From Sediminicola luteus (lineage in GTDB: Bacteria > Bacteroidota > Bacteroidia > Flavobacteriales > Flavobacteriaceae): a stretch of DNA of 64,000 nt. Position 1 is the stretch's first letter; each line of letters starts with the position of its first letter. Shown here piece after piece: positions 27,520 to 35,959 of this stretch. Location: positions 1,879-65,878 of the forward strand of contig NZ_KZ300477.1 in the NCBI RefSeq assembly GCF_002514735.1, written 5' to 3'. The position numbers and the translations under genes are program-made. Below the pieces are notes generated by a model. The model worked only from the letters and a program-made list of their open reading frames with translations, was not told the origin of the DNA and did no database searches.

Positions 27520-30363
27520 ATGAGATGTATTGTATTGTTGTGTATGCTGGCTATGACCACTTTAGGTTTTGCCCAGGACACAGGAAGTATTGTGGGTAAA
27601 CTTACCGACAAAGAGATGAACAACGAGCCTTTGGCTTTTGCCAACGTGTTGATCAAAGGTACCACCAAAGGTACCACCTCCGATTTCGACGGACTTTATG
27701 AGATTGCCGATGTTGAACCGGGTAATTATACCTTGGAGTTTAGCTTTTTGGGTTATGAGACCGTTGAAATTCCTATTGAAATAGTGGCCGGAAAGGTAAC
27801 TACGGTAAACGTACCCATGGGCGCCAGTGAAGGTATGGCCTTAGACGAGGTTGTAGTAACCACCACCGCCCGTAAAGACTCTGAAGTAGCTTTATTGTTG
27901 GAGCAGAAGAAGGCAGTAAGCCTAGAGACTTCTATAGGTGCCCAGGAATTGGCAAGAAAAGGAGCCAGCGATGCTGCAACGGCCGTTTCTAAAGTAACCG
28001 GTATATCTAAACAAGAAGGTACTGGCAACGTATATGTTCGCGGATTGGGAGATCGTTTCAATATTACCACCCTGAACAGTTTGCCATTACCCTCGAACAA
28101 CACCTCTAAAAAGAATATTGAGTTGGAATTGTTCGGTACCAGTATTATCCAATCTATTGGAATCGACAAAACCTTTAACGCCCAAAACTACGGGGATTTT
28201 GGAGGTGCGAATATCAACATCGTATCTAAAAACTATACCGGTTCCGGATTTATGGAATTAGGTCTTTCTACTGGTTTAAACACTGAAGCCATTGGAGTGG
28301 ATCAATTCTATTTGAACGACGGGCCTAACACCTCTGGATTCTACAATCAAGAAATCCCTTCGCGTCCTTTCGACAACCAATTCGATACAAGCTGGAACAG
28401 AGAAGAAGCCAATACTCCTATAAACACTGGATTCTCACTTAAAGGAGGTGAATCTTTCAACCTTGGGGAAAATACTAGGGTAAACCTATTCGCCGTCGGT
28501 TCTTTCAGCAACAACTACAAATATCGTGAGGGTGAAAACAACGGGGCCCCAAACGTGGGTAATGGGTTACCTAACTCCGAATTCGATTTTAACCGTTGGA
28601 GCTACGAGACAGCCACTACCTTAATGGGTAACTTGGGCCTTCGTTTTGGTGAAAAGCATTCCTTAAAGTACAACATCCTATACCTGAACAATACTGAGCA
28701 GCGCCAAGAAGAGTTCGATGGTATTATTGACCGTGAAGACGACGCCCCGGAAGGTGGTGGATTTATTCAAAGAAGTACGTTTGACAGAACCCAGTTATTG
28801 ATCAACCAGCTTTTGGGTCAGCACGATTTTACTGAAAGATTGACTGTAAACTGGGGCTTGGGCCACAACCAAGTGAACAATGTAGTACCGGACAGGAGGC
28901 AAAACACATTGTTGCCTTTAAACAACAACGACCCAGAAGGTCCTAAATCGTTCCGTTTGGTATCTGCCGCTTCCGAAAACCATAGGTTCTTCCAAGAACT
29001 TCAAGAAAACGAATTAGCGGCCAATATCTCTACCACCTATAAGTTCCAAAAGAACGAAGACGAAGAATACGATGGGAAAATCACCGTGGGGTACAACGGA
29101 CGTTTTAAGGATGTAGATTTTGAAGCTACCCAGTTCAACTACCAGTTCTTGGACATTAACAACCAGCCCGTGGTAGATCATAGGGATGTAGATGCCTATT
29201 TTGAGCAATACGATGTTAACTCTGGACTATACCAAATACGTACTTTCCGTGGTCCGGAGTCTTTTGAAGATGCTTTATTGCCACAGACTTACGGAGGCGA
29301 CCAATACATACATGCGGCCTATGCCACTTTCCAGTATCGTTTGGCCCCAAAAATGGTTTTGTTCGCCGGTCTCCGCGGAGAGCAGATCAACCAGAACATT
29401 GAATGGAACACGGTAATACAAGGCGAAGACGAAAACAAATTGGACACCTTTGAATTCTTACCTTCCCTTGCTTTAAAATATGAGTTGAACGAAAAGCAGA
29501 ACTTACGTTTTGCCGCTAGTAAAACCTACACTTTACCACAATTTAAAGAACGTGCCCCATTCCTTTTCCAAGAAGAGATCAACCAAGATTCCTTTGGTAA
29601 CCCAGCCTTGGAAAACTCAACTAACTACAACGTAGACTTGCGTTGGGAAATGTTCCCAACTTCTTCTGAGATCGTTTCTTTTGGGGTATTCGGTAAGTAT
29701 ATCGAAAATCCGATAAATACCTTCTTGGTAGTATCTGCCGCCAACGACCTTTCGTATGCAAACACCGGAGATAGTGCCACAGCTTTCGGAGCGGAGCTAG
29801 AAGTACGCTTCAACGTATTGGAAAACGAAAAGGATAATGGCGAGGCATTGCTTACCGAGCGTTTGGCCGTAGGTGGAAATGTTTCGTACCTGAACACCAA
29901 CCAAAAACTAGATTCTCAAAAAGTATCTGAGGAAACCGGACTTTCGGCTGCCTTTACCAATACAGAGGCCCCACTACAAGGTGCTTCCGATATTATATTG
30001 AACGCCGATGTAAGTTTCTACAAAGAATTCACCGAGAACAGGAATATGACCGCCACCTTGGCCGGAAACTATTTTTCGGATCGCATTTTCGCCTTAGGTA
30101 GTACCGGTCGTGGGCACTTGGTAGACAAAGGCTTTATGACCTTAGACTTTATCAGCTCTTTCAGCCTAAACGAAAAACTAAGCCTTGGGTTAAACTTGAA
30201 AAACCTATTGAACCCAACCATTGAGCGTGTAAACGAAAACGCTGAGGGCGATTTAGATATGGACAACCCAGCCATCCCGGGCTTTTTAGAAGATGGGCCT
30301 GTTACCGCCCTTTCTTACAAAAGAGGTATGAATGCCAGCCTTTCACTATCGTATAAATTTTAA
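27520..30363 (+). CDS. TonB-dependent outer membrane receptor
   Basis: The start is ATG 27520; the TTG just before it is in frame but not needed. The 947-residue product has a signal peptide (1-19, ending LGFAQ), then a carboxypeptidase-regulatory-like domain (about 21-105, GSIVGKL...GYE.V). The plug follows: LDEVVVTTTAR, ISKQEGTGNVYVRGLGDRFN, IQSIGIDKTF. The long beta-barrel ends in an aromatic residue (LSLSYKF). It should move a substrate across the outer membrane using TonB energy. No SusD gene follows; a repeat-containing lipoprotein does, 68 bases downstream. The substrate is unknown; phosphate-linked compounds are a guess from the neighbouring two-component system. Confidence 0.92.
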   Translation: MRCIVLLCMLAMTTLGFAQDTGSIVGKLTDKEMNNEPLAFANVLIKGTTKGTTSDFDGLYEIADVEPGNYTLEFSFLGYETVEIPIEIVAGKVTTVNVPMGASEGMALDEVVVTTTARKDSEVALLLEQKKAVSLETSIGAQELARKGASDAATAVSKVTGISKQEGTGNVYVRGLGDRFNITTLNSLPLPSNNTSKKNIELELFGTSIIQSIGIDKTFNAQNYGDFGGANINIVSKNYTGSGFMELGLSTGLNTEAIGVDQFYLNDGPNTSGFYNQEIPSRPFDNQFDTSWNREEANTPINTGFSLKGGESFNLGENTRVNLFAVGSFSNNYKYREGENNGAPNVGNGLPNSEFDFNRWSYETATTLMGNLGLRFGEKHSLKYNILYLNNTEQRQEEFDGIIDREDDAPEGGGFIQRSTFDRTQLLINQLLGQHDFTERLTVNWGLGHNQVNNVVPDRRQNTLLPLNNNDPEGPKSFRLVSAASENHRFFQELQENELAANISTTYKFQKNEDEEYDGKITVGYNGRFKDVDFEATQFNYQFLDINNQPVVDHRDVDAYFEQYDVNSGLYQIRTFRGPESFEDALLPQTYGGDQYIHAAYATFQYRLAPKMVLFAGLRGEQINQNIEWNTVIQGEDENKLDTFEFLPSLALKYELNEKQNLRFAASKTYTLPQFKERAPFLFQEEINQDSFGNPALENSTNYNVDLRWEMFPTSSEIVSFGVFGKYIENPINTFLVVSAANDLSYANTGDSATAFGAELEVRFNVLENEKDNGEALLTERLAVGGNVSYLNTNQKLDSQKVSEETGLSAAFTNTEAPLQGASDIILNADVSFYKEFTENRNMTATLAGNYFSDRIFALGSTGRGHLVDKGFMTLDFISSFSLNEKLSLGLNLKNLLNPTIERVNENAEGDLDMDNPAIPGFLEDGPVTALSYKRGMNASLSLSYKF

Positions 30364-30431
30364 TAACCATAATCCCAATGCCTTCTTTTAACCGAAGGAG
30401 GCGATAATTCTTAGCAGAGTTAAACTTAAAA

Positions 30432-33400
30432 ATGAAAACAATGAAACTAAAAACGTTAAGCACATTGATGCTGGTAGCCATTGCGGCCCTCACCTCATCT
30501 TGTATCAATGATGACAACGGCGGCGGAGGCGGAGAAACCCCCGGCGGCGAAGTAGAACTTATCGGTGATGTTACTAGTGACACCACCTTGGACCCCGATG
30601 TAGATTATAAGCTAACCGGTGCCTATGTAGTACGTAATGGCGCTAAATTGACCATACCTGCCGGAACTACCATTAAAGCTGCCGGAGGTACGGCTTCTTT
30701 TATCGGAGTTGAAAGAGGATCCCAGATTTTCGTAAACGGTACCTCTTCAGAGCCTGTAATTATGACCTCTGATGCCGCTAGTCCGGCCCCAGGTGATTGG
30801 GGAGGTTTGGTTATCGCAGGTAACGCCCCAACCAACAAAGGTACCGATGTAACCTCTGAGGTGGGTGATCTTACCTATGGTGGTACCGTAGACAACGACA
30901 ACTCAGGTTCCATAACTTACCTTAGGGTAGAATACACTGGTGCTACCTTTTCTAATGATAAGGAATTTAACGGGGTATCTTTATTCGGTGTGGGTTCCGG
31001 AACTACCTTTGAGTACGTACAATCGTACCGTGGTGGTGACGATGGTATCGAGTTCTTTGGTGGTACTGTAAACGGTAATCACTTGGTATCTACCGGAAGT
31101 GGAGACGACTCTATCGATTTTGCCGATGGCTGGAGAGGAAACGGAACTAACTGGTATATCACTGAAGGCGCTAAAGCCGGTATCGAAGGTTCAAACAATG
31201 GCGACGATGGCGATGCCACTCCTGTAACCACTACCACCTTAAGAAACATTACCGTAGTGGGCCCAGTAACCGAAGGTGCCCTTTTCTTTAAAGAAGGTGG
31301 TGGTAATTTTACCATCGAGAATTTCTTCGTAAGCGGTGCCAGTTTAGGGGTTAAGGTAAAAGATACCGACGATGCGGCCAATGCCCGTATCGATAACGAT
31401 AACCTAACAATTACCGATATCCAATTCGCCGATACCCCGGCCGGATTCGAAGCTACCGATTACCAAGGCGACAATACCGATTTCTATACCGAAGGTATCG
31501 CTACCGGTGCCGGTAATGGGGCCGCTTCCCCAACTTGGGCCTCCGGATGGACTACCGGTCTATCGAACAGTGGTTCTAGCCAACAAAACTTAGCCGGTGA
31601 AGTAACCGGTGAGGTTACCCTTTCTGCCGGAATCGAATATTTATTGACCAGCTCCTTCATCGTTAAGGAAGGTGGTAAATTGACCATTCCTGCCGGAACC
31701 GTAATCAAGGCCTCTGGTGGTACTGCTTCCTTTATCGGTGTTGAGCGTGGTGCCCAAATCTTTATTAACGGTTCAGCTACAGAGCCTGTGGTTATGACCT
31801 CAAACGCGGCCAACCCCGCACCAGGTAACTGGGGTGGTTTGGTAATCGCCGGTGATGCCCCAACTAACAAAGGAACCGATATACTTACCGAAGTTGGTGA
31901 CCTTACCTATGGCGGAAGCAATGTAGACGACAACTCTGGTTCTATTTCTTACCTTAGGGTAGAGTATACCGGAGCTACTTTCTCAAACGACAAAGAGTTT
32001 AACGGGGTTTCCCTATTCGGTGTTGGTGCCGGAACTACCTTCGAATATGTACAGTCTTATAACGGTGGTGACGACGGAATCGAGTTCTTCGGTGGTACTG
32101 TAGACGGTAAATATTTGGTATCAACCGGAAGTGGTGACGACTCTATCGATTTTGCCGATGGTTGGCAAGGTAGCGGTTCATACTGGTATATCGCCGATGG
32201 CGCCAAAGCCGGTATCGAAGGATCTAACAACGGAGATGACGGAAACGCTACACCTGTAACCACAACAACCCTATCAAACATTACAGTTGTGGGTCCGGTA
32301 ACCGAAGGTGCCCTATACTTTAAAGAAGGTGGTGGTAACTTTACCGTAGAGAATTTCTACGTAAGCGGAGCCGATCTTGGTGTTAAGGTTAAGTCTACCG
32401 ATGTAGAGGCCAATACCCGTATCGACAGCGATAACTTGGCTATATCCAACATTCAGTTCGCCGATACCCCAGCTGGTTTTATGGCTACCGATTATACCGG
32501 TGACAATACCGATTTTTATACCGAAGGTGTAAATAGTGGTGCCGGCAACGGTGCTGGTTCACCCGATTGGGCTGCAGGTTGGACCGCTGGTTTGGACAAC
32601 AGTGTTGCCGAAGAAGAAAACTTGGCTGGTGAGGTAACCGGAGACGTTACCCTTAATGCCAGTACCAAATATTTATTAACTAGTGGGTTTATCGTAAAAG
32701 AAGGTGGTTCATTGACCATACCTGCCGGAACCACTATAAAAGCTTCAGGTGGTACCGCCGCCTTTATCGGAGTTGAGCGTGGTGCCCAGATCTTTATCAA
32801 CGGTACGGCCAACGCCCCTGTAGTAATGACCTCTGCCGAAGAGAACCCTGTACCAGGTAACTGGGGTGGTTTGGTAATTGCCGGTGATGCCCCTACCAAT
32901 AAAGGTACTAACATCTTAACCGAGGTAGGTGATCTTACTTACGGAGGTACAAACGCCGAAGACAACTCAGGATCTATAACCTACTTAAGGGTAGAATATA
33001 CCGGTGCAACCTTCTCAAATGACAAAGAATTCAACGGAGTTTCATTGTTCGGTGTAGGTTCTGGTACTACCTTCGAATATGTTGAATCACTTCATGGTGG
33101 AGACGATGGTATCGAGTTCTTTGGTGGTACTGTTGATGGTAACTACTTGGTTTCTATTGGAAGTGGTGACGATTCCATTGATTTTGCCGATGGTTGGAAC
33201 GGTAACGGATCTAACTGGTACATTAAAGATGGCGCCAAGGCCGGAATCGAAGGATCTAACAACGGGGACGATGGCGATGCAACACCAGTTACCAAAACAA
33301 CTTTGAGTAACATAACCGTAGTAGGCCCTGTAACCGAAGGTGCTCTTTACTTTAAAGAAGGTGGTGGAGAATTCACTATCACCAATTTCTATACAGAGAA

Positions 33401-33629
33401 CATCGATTTGGGTGTTAAGGTTAAGAGCACCGATTCTGAGGCTGCCGTTCGTATCGAAGGAAACAAACTTTCGATCAACCCTATGCAGTTCGCAAGCCCT
33501 GCTACAGGTTTCGAGGCTACCGATTACGACGGTGCCAACCAATCGTTTATCACAACCGGAGACAATACCGGAGCGGGTAACGGAGCTGCCCAACCCGATT
33601 GGGCCAATGGCTGGGCCACTGGATTCTAA
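30432..33629 (+). CDS. surface lipoprotein with three 344-residue repeats
   Basis: A 1065-residue protein with a lipoprotein signal (LTSSC, Cys24; Met4 is an alternative start) and a Gly-rich linker (NGGGGGE). Three near-identical modules follow. Each has LTIPAGTTIKA.GGTA.FIGVERG.QIF, WGGLVIAG.APTNKGT, YLRVEYTGATFSNDKEFNGVSLFG, GGDDGIEFFGGTV, GDDSIDFADGW and GPVTEGAL.FKEGGG. This looks like a right-handed beta-helix with internal rungs. Proteins of one such module are usual partners of this class of TonB receptor in Flavobacteriia; here the module is tripled. It is probably surface-exposed and a substrate-binding partner of the receptor. A terminator follows directly. Confidence 0.88.
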   Translation: MKTMKLKTLSTLMLVAIAALTSSCINDDNGGGGGETPGGEVELIGDVTSDTTLDPDVDYKLTGAYVVRNGAKLTIPAGTTIKAAGGTASFIGVERGSQIFVNGTSSEPVIMTSDAASPAPGDWGGLVIAGNAPTNKGTDVTSEVGDLTYGGTVDNDNSGSITYLRVEYTGATFSNDKEFNGVSLFGVGSGTTFEYVQSYRGGDDGIEFFGGTVNGNHLVSTGSGDDSIDFADGWRGNGTNWYITEGAKAGIEGSNNGDDGDATPVTTTTLRNITVVGPVTEGALFFKEGGGNFTIENFFVSGASLGVKVKDTDDAANARIDNDNLTITDIQFADTPAGFEATDYQGDNTDFYTEGIATGAGNGAASPTWASGWTTGLSNSGSSQQNLAGEVTGEVTLSAGIEYLLTSSFIVKEGGKLTIPAGTVIKASGGTASFIGVERGAQIFINGSATEPVVMTSNAANPAPGNWGGLVIAGDAPTNKGTDILTEVGDLTYGGSNVDDNSGSISYLRVEYTGATFSNDKEFNGVSLFGVGAGTTFEYVQSYNGGDDGIEFFGGTVDGKYLVSTGSGDDSIDFADGWQGSGSYWYIADGAKAGIEGSNNGDDGNATPVTTTTLSNITVVGPVTEGALYFKEGGGNFTVENFYVSGADLGVKVKSTDVEANTRIDSDNLAISNIQFADTPAGFMATDYTGDNTDFYTEGVNSGAGNGAGSPDWAAGWTAGLDNSVAEEENLAGEVTGDVTLNASTKYLLTSGFIVKEGGSLTIPAGTTIKASGGTAAFIGVERGAQIFINGTANAPVVMTSAEENPVPGNWGGLVIAGDAPTNKGTNILTEVGDLTYGGTNAEDNSGSITYLRVEYTGATFSNDKEFNGVSLFGVGSGTTFEYVESLHGGDDGIEFFGGTVDGNYLVSIGSGDDSIDFADGWNGNGSNWYIKDGAKAGIEGSNNGDDGDATPVTKTTLSNITVVGPVTEGALYFKEGGGEFTITNFYTENIDLGVKVKSTDSEAAVRIEGNKLSINPMQFASPATGFEATDYDGANQSFITTGDNTGAGNGAAQPDWANGWATGF
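30549..33629 (+). repeat. in-gene triplication, 1032-bp period
   Basis: The codons for TIPAG align at 30651, 31683 and 32715, giving an exact 1032-bp (344-codon) period over three copies. The copies differ mainly at silent and scattered positions. Confidence 0.95.
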
Positions 33630-33651
33630 TCCAAAGCCGAATTAAAATAAT

Positions 33652-33682
33652 AAAGGCCACCCGGGTTCGGGTGGCCTTTTTA
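33652..33682 (+). terminator. Rho-independent terminator after the lipoprotein gene
   Basis: AAAGGCCACCC pairs perfectly with GGGTGGCCTTT around a 6-base loop, and the last Ts extend into a T-run. It ends the receptor-lipoprotein operon. Confidence 0.9.
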
Positions 33683-33710
33683 TGTATAGCTTATCTACCC
33701 AAACCAAGAG

Positions 33711-33822
33711 CTGAACTCTCTGTGACCCTCTATGCTTGATTCTCCGTGAAACTCTATGCAACAATACAAAAGCCTCAAGTTACACAGAGGTAGGCCGAGA
33801 AGATGCAGAGTTACACTGAGAA
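33711..33822. repeat. degenerate inverted-repeat element (CTCTGTG/CACAGAG type)
   Basis: The left arm has CTCTCTGTG, TTCTCCGTG and ACTCTATGCAAC. The right arm has GTTACACAGAGG, CCGAGAAGATGCAGAG and ACACTGAGAAG, roughly its reverse complement. It looks like the relic of a small mobile or structural intergenic repeat. Confidence 0.45.
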
Positions 33823-34092
33823 GTTAAATCAGATTTTCAATAGATTACATTAACCCTTGTTCCGAATTATTTACTTTTTACGACAGGGAACCGAAATGAC
33901 AATTTAATTTTGGTATGGTTTTGGTTCAATACAGTAAAAAGTTGGCTACTAAACCTTTTTAGGTAAGCTGACCAAGATTAAATACACTATCCAATAAGAA
34001 AACGTGCATTTCATCGAAAAAACGACACTTTTTGCAGCCGGCTGTAGGGTAAACCTGCCAAAGATCTTTTAATTTGTGACTGAAAACCGCTT

Positions 34093-34404
34093 ATGAAACA
34101 CTTTTACATCCTCATATTCTGCCTCTTCACTTCTGTAGCCATGGCGCAATCGAGCACCACGGACGGTACGGATATTGACGGATTAAAACTGTATCCAAAT
34201 CCGGTTACCAATGGGGTGGTCCATATCACTACTAAGTACAATGCCCCAAAGACCATACTTATTTTCGATGTTTTTGGAACCAAGGTCATGGAAACCAAAA
34301 TATTGGGCAAAGAGCTCAATTTAGGCCGTTTGGATGCCGGGGTGTATATGATCCGCATCTTTGAAAAAGACAAGATCGCTACCCGTAAATTAATCGTAAA
34401 GTAG
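34093..34404 (+). CDS. mini T9SS cargo: signal peptide plus sorting domain only
   Basis: A 103-residue protein. Residues 1-19 are a signal peptide (ending VAMAQ). After about ten linker residues the whole remainder (about 29-103) is a T9SS type A sorting domain: KLYPNPV, TILIFDVFGTKV, LDAGVYMIRI, ending TRKLIVK. There is no passenger domain. The mature form would be only a sorting domain, which the secretion system normally removes. It is followed 170 bases later by a second protein of the same design. Confidence 0.88.
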   Translation: MKHFYILIFCLFTSVAMAQSSTTDGTDIDGLKLYPNPVTNGVVHITTKYNAPKTILIFDVFGTKVMETKILGKELNLGRLDAGVYMIRIFEKDKIATRKLIVK

Positions 34405-34574
34405 GCGCTTTCCTTCATTAATACTGCTTTTTACATCGTGTTTTTCATACTTTTTTAGACTTCCACATACTTTTTTGGGATAAACTACGTTTTTACGCCC
34501 TTTCACAACATTTTAGTGCCTTCGATACAAGCTTGGGTTATATTTACATTGTTATTCGACCCAAATCAACACCT

Positions 34575-34895
34575 ATGAAGCACTTATACCCTGTTATACT
34601 TTTGTTGTTTACCACACTACTCTTTGCCCAAGATCAGGTATTACTGCACCCACAAGATTCTACCAAAGAAAGTTTCGAACTCTATCCCAATCCGGTTTTT
34701 GACGATGTAGTATATGTCAAGACTAAAAAGCAACAGCCCAAGACCATTCAGGTATATGATGTTTTTGGTAAGTTGGTTTTACGCGATAGGATTATGGGCA
34801 AAGCCTTGGATATTTCCGATTTGGTACCCGGTGTGTATTTATTACAGGTAACCGAAAACCAAAAATCGATGACGCGTAAGCTGGTGGTGAAATAG
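34575..34895 (+). CDS. second mini T9SS cargo: signal peptide plus sorting domain only
   Basis: The ATG 34575 start (MKHLYPVILLLF) gives a clean signal peptide ending LLFAQ; the frame from 34533 adds 14 residues before it. The 106-residue product has a 16-residue linker, then a T9SS type A domain: ELYPNPVFD, TIQVYDVFGKLV, LVPGVYLLQV, ending TRKLVVK. It is paralogous to the gene just upstream. Two adjacent copies argue against both being remnants of a broken cargo gene. Confidence 0.87.
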   Translation: MKHLYPVILLLFTTLLFAQDQVLLHPQDSTKESFELYPNPVFDDVVYVKTKKQQPKTIQVYDVFGKLVLRDRIMGKALDISDLVPGVYLLQVTENQKSMTRKLVVK

Positions 34896-34978
34896 GAAAC
34901 CTATATATATTTTACGATTCCACACTAATTTCCCCTTTACACCTTAATCAAAAGGCTTGTTTATTTTTTCCATTTGCC

Positions 34979-35851
34979 TCATTGTAGGGTATTCGACCAT
35001 AGACCTGCTTCATACTCGAAAAAATTGTCATGAAAATTTACATTATCAGTTCCTTCTAGGTTATAGAACACCCTAAAAACTGGGTTTTGTAAATCATAAT
35101 ATAAAATAGGCTCCAAACGTTTTAAAAAATCTGAGTTCCCTTCTAATCTTGATATGGGTTTATGAATAAAAGCATTCACAAAATTAAAATCGTAGTATTG
35201 GTACGTGTGGATAATCTCATGGGCAATAATGGCTTTGTAGTATGGTAGACTACTATTATAAACGAATACGTTCGCATAATTAAACCCCCCATCAGACATG
35301 CTGGCATTCGAAAACATGATTTCCCCTGCCCGTAAGGTATTCTCCCATTCAAATTTATTCCCGAAAGCGGCATAAGAGGTATAAACAAACGAAACCGGCA
35401 TTACTTTATACCTTAATTTCCAGGTATCCGAACTTTTCAATTCCAACCTATTAAAACCAATATGCAGGTGCCAAGTACTTAAAAATCGATTATTTAAAGC
35501 CGCACCTTCAATGATGGAGGTACCGGCCGCATTAACAATTTTGGCCGGCCATGAATACTCCAGTTTCTGGTGTTTTTCGATATTTCGGATAAGACTTTTA
35601 CTTTCATAAACCAAGAAGCCGCCAAGGGCGCCTTTTGCGAATCCTTTTACGAATACATGGGCGGTTTTTTCCGTCTTTGTTTTGTTGATGATGGCACCAA
35701 TACCACCCACCACAGCACCCAAACCAACATTGTACAAAGCCATCTCAGTTTCTGTATACTGCGGATATAGTAATGGACTATTATTAAATAACAGGAACAA
35801 TAGGATAAATGTCCTCTTTTTAAAAAACTGTGTTGGCAGGTTGTTTTTCAT
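34979..35851 (-). CDS. secreted or membrane protein with an HEIIH zinc-peptidase-like motif
   Basis: The start is ATG 35851 (MKNNLPTQ), giving 290 residues with a signal-like hydrophobic segment (about 14-30). The frame from 35896 adds 15 residues. A Gly-rich hydrophobic stretch (VGLGAVVGGIGAIINK, about 41-56) could be a second membrane segment. The central and C-terminal parts contain YYKAIIAHEIIHTYQYYDFNFVN, with the metallopeptidase HExxH signature near 221-225, and a possible third ligand further on in RLEGNSDF or EYEAG. I do not recognise the family. Proteolytic activity is inferred from the motif alone. Confidence 0.7.
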   Translation of the reverse strand: MKNNLPTQFFKKRTFILLFLLFNNSPLLYPQYTETEMALYNVGLGAVVGGIGAIINKTKTEKTAHVFVKGFAKGALGGFLVYESKSLIRNIEKHQKLEYSWPAKIVNAAGTSIIEGAALNNRFLSTWHLHIGFNRLELKSSDTWKLRYKVMPVSFVYTSYAAFGNKFEWENTLRAGEIMFSNASMSDGGFNYANVFVYNSSLPYYKAIIAHEIIHTYQYYDFNFVNAFIHKPISRLEGNSDFLKRLEPILYYDLQNPVFRVFYNLEGTDNVNFHDNFFEYEAGLWSNTLQ

Positions 35852-35923
35852 AGCAGTGGTCAAAAGAAAAAAGTAACCCAACAAAAAGTCTGCCAATTAC
35901 GTTTTTAAACAGGTCCTCGTCTA

Positions 35924-35955
35924 TTTGCCTACCGAGAAATCAGTCCGTAATTTTG
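35924..35955 (+). promoter_or_regulatory. Bacteroidota promoter, likely giving a leaderless mRNA
   Basis: There is a -33 TTTG at 35924-35927, a 20-base spacer, and a perfect -7 TAATTTTG at 35948-35955. The ATG at 35960 begins four bases after the -7 box, so transcription should start at or next to the start codon. Confidence 0.65.
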
Positions 35956-35959
35956 CCCC

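Larger units (their letters stand above)
33630..34092. other. intergenic region with terminator and inverted-repeat element
   Basis: No gene is seen in these 463 bases. They hold a strong terminator (33652-33682) and a degenerate inverted-repeat element (33711-33822). Confidence 0.65.

Noticed and set aside
33711-33822. tRNA or small RNA gene in the inverted-repeat region
   Set aside because: The arms are too degenerate and there is no cloverleaf or T-loop; it is better described as a repeat relic.
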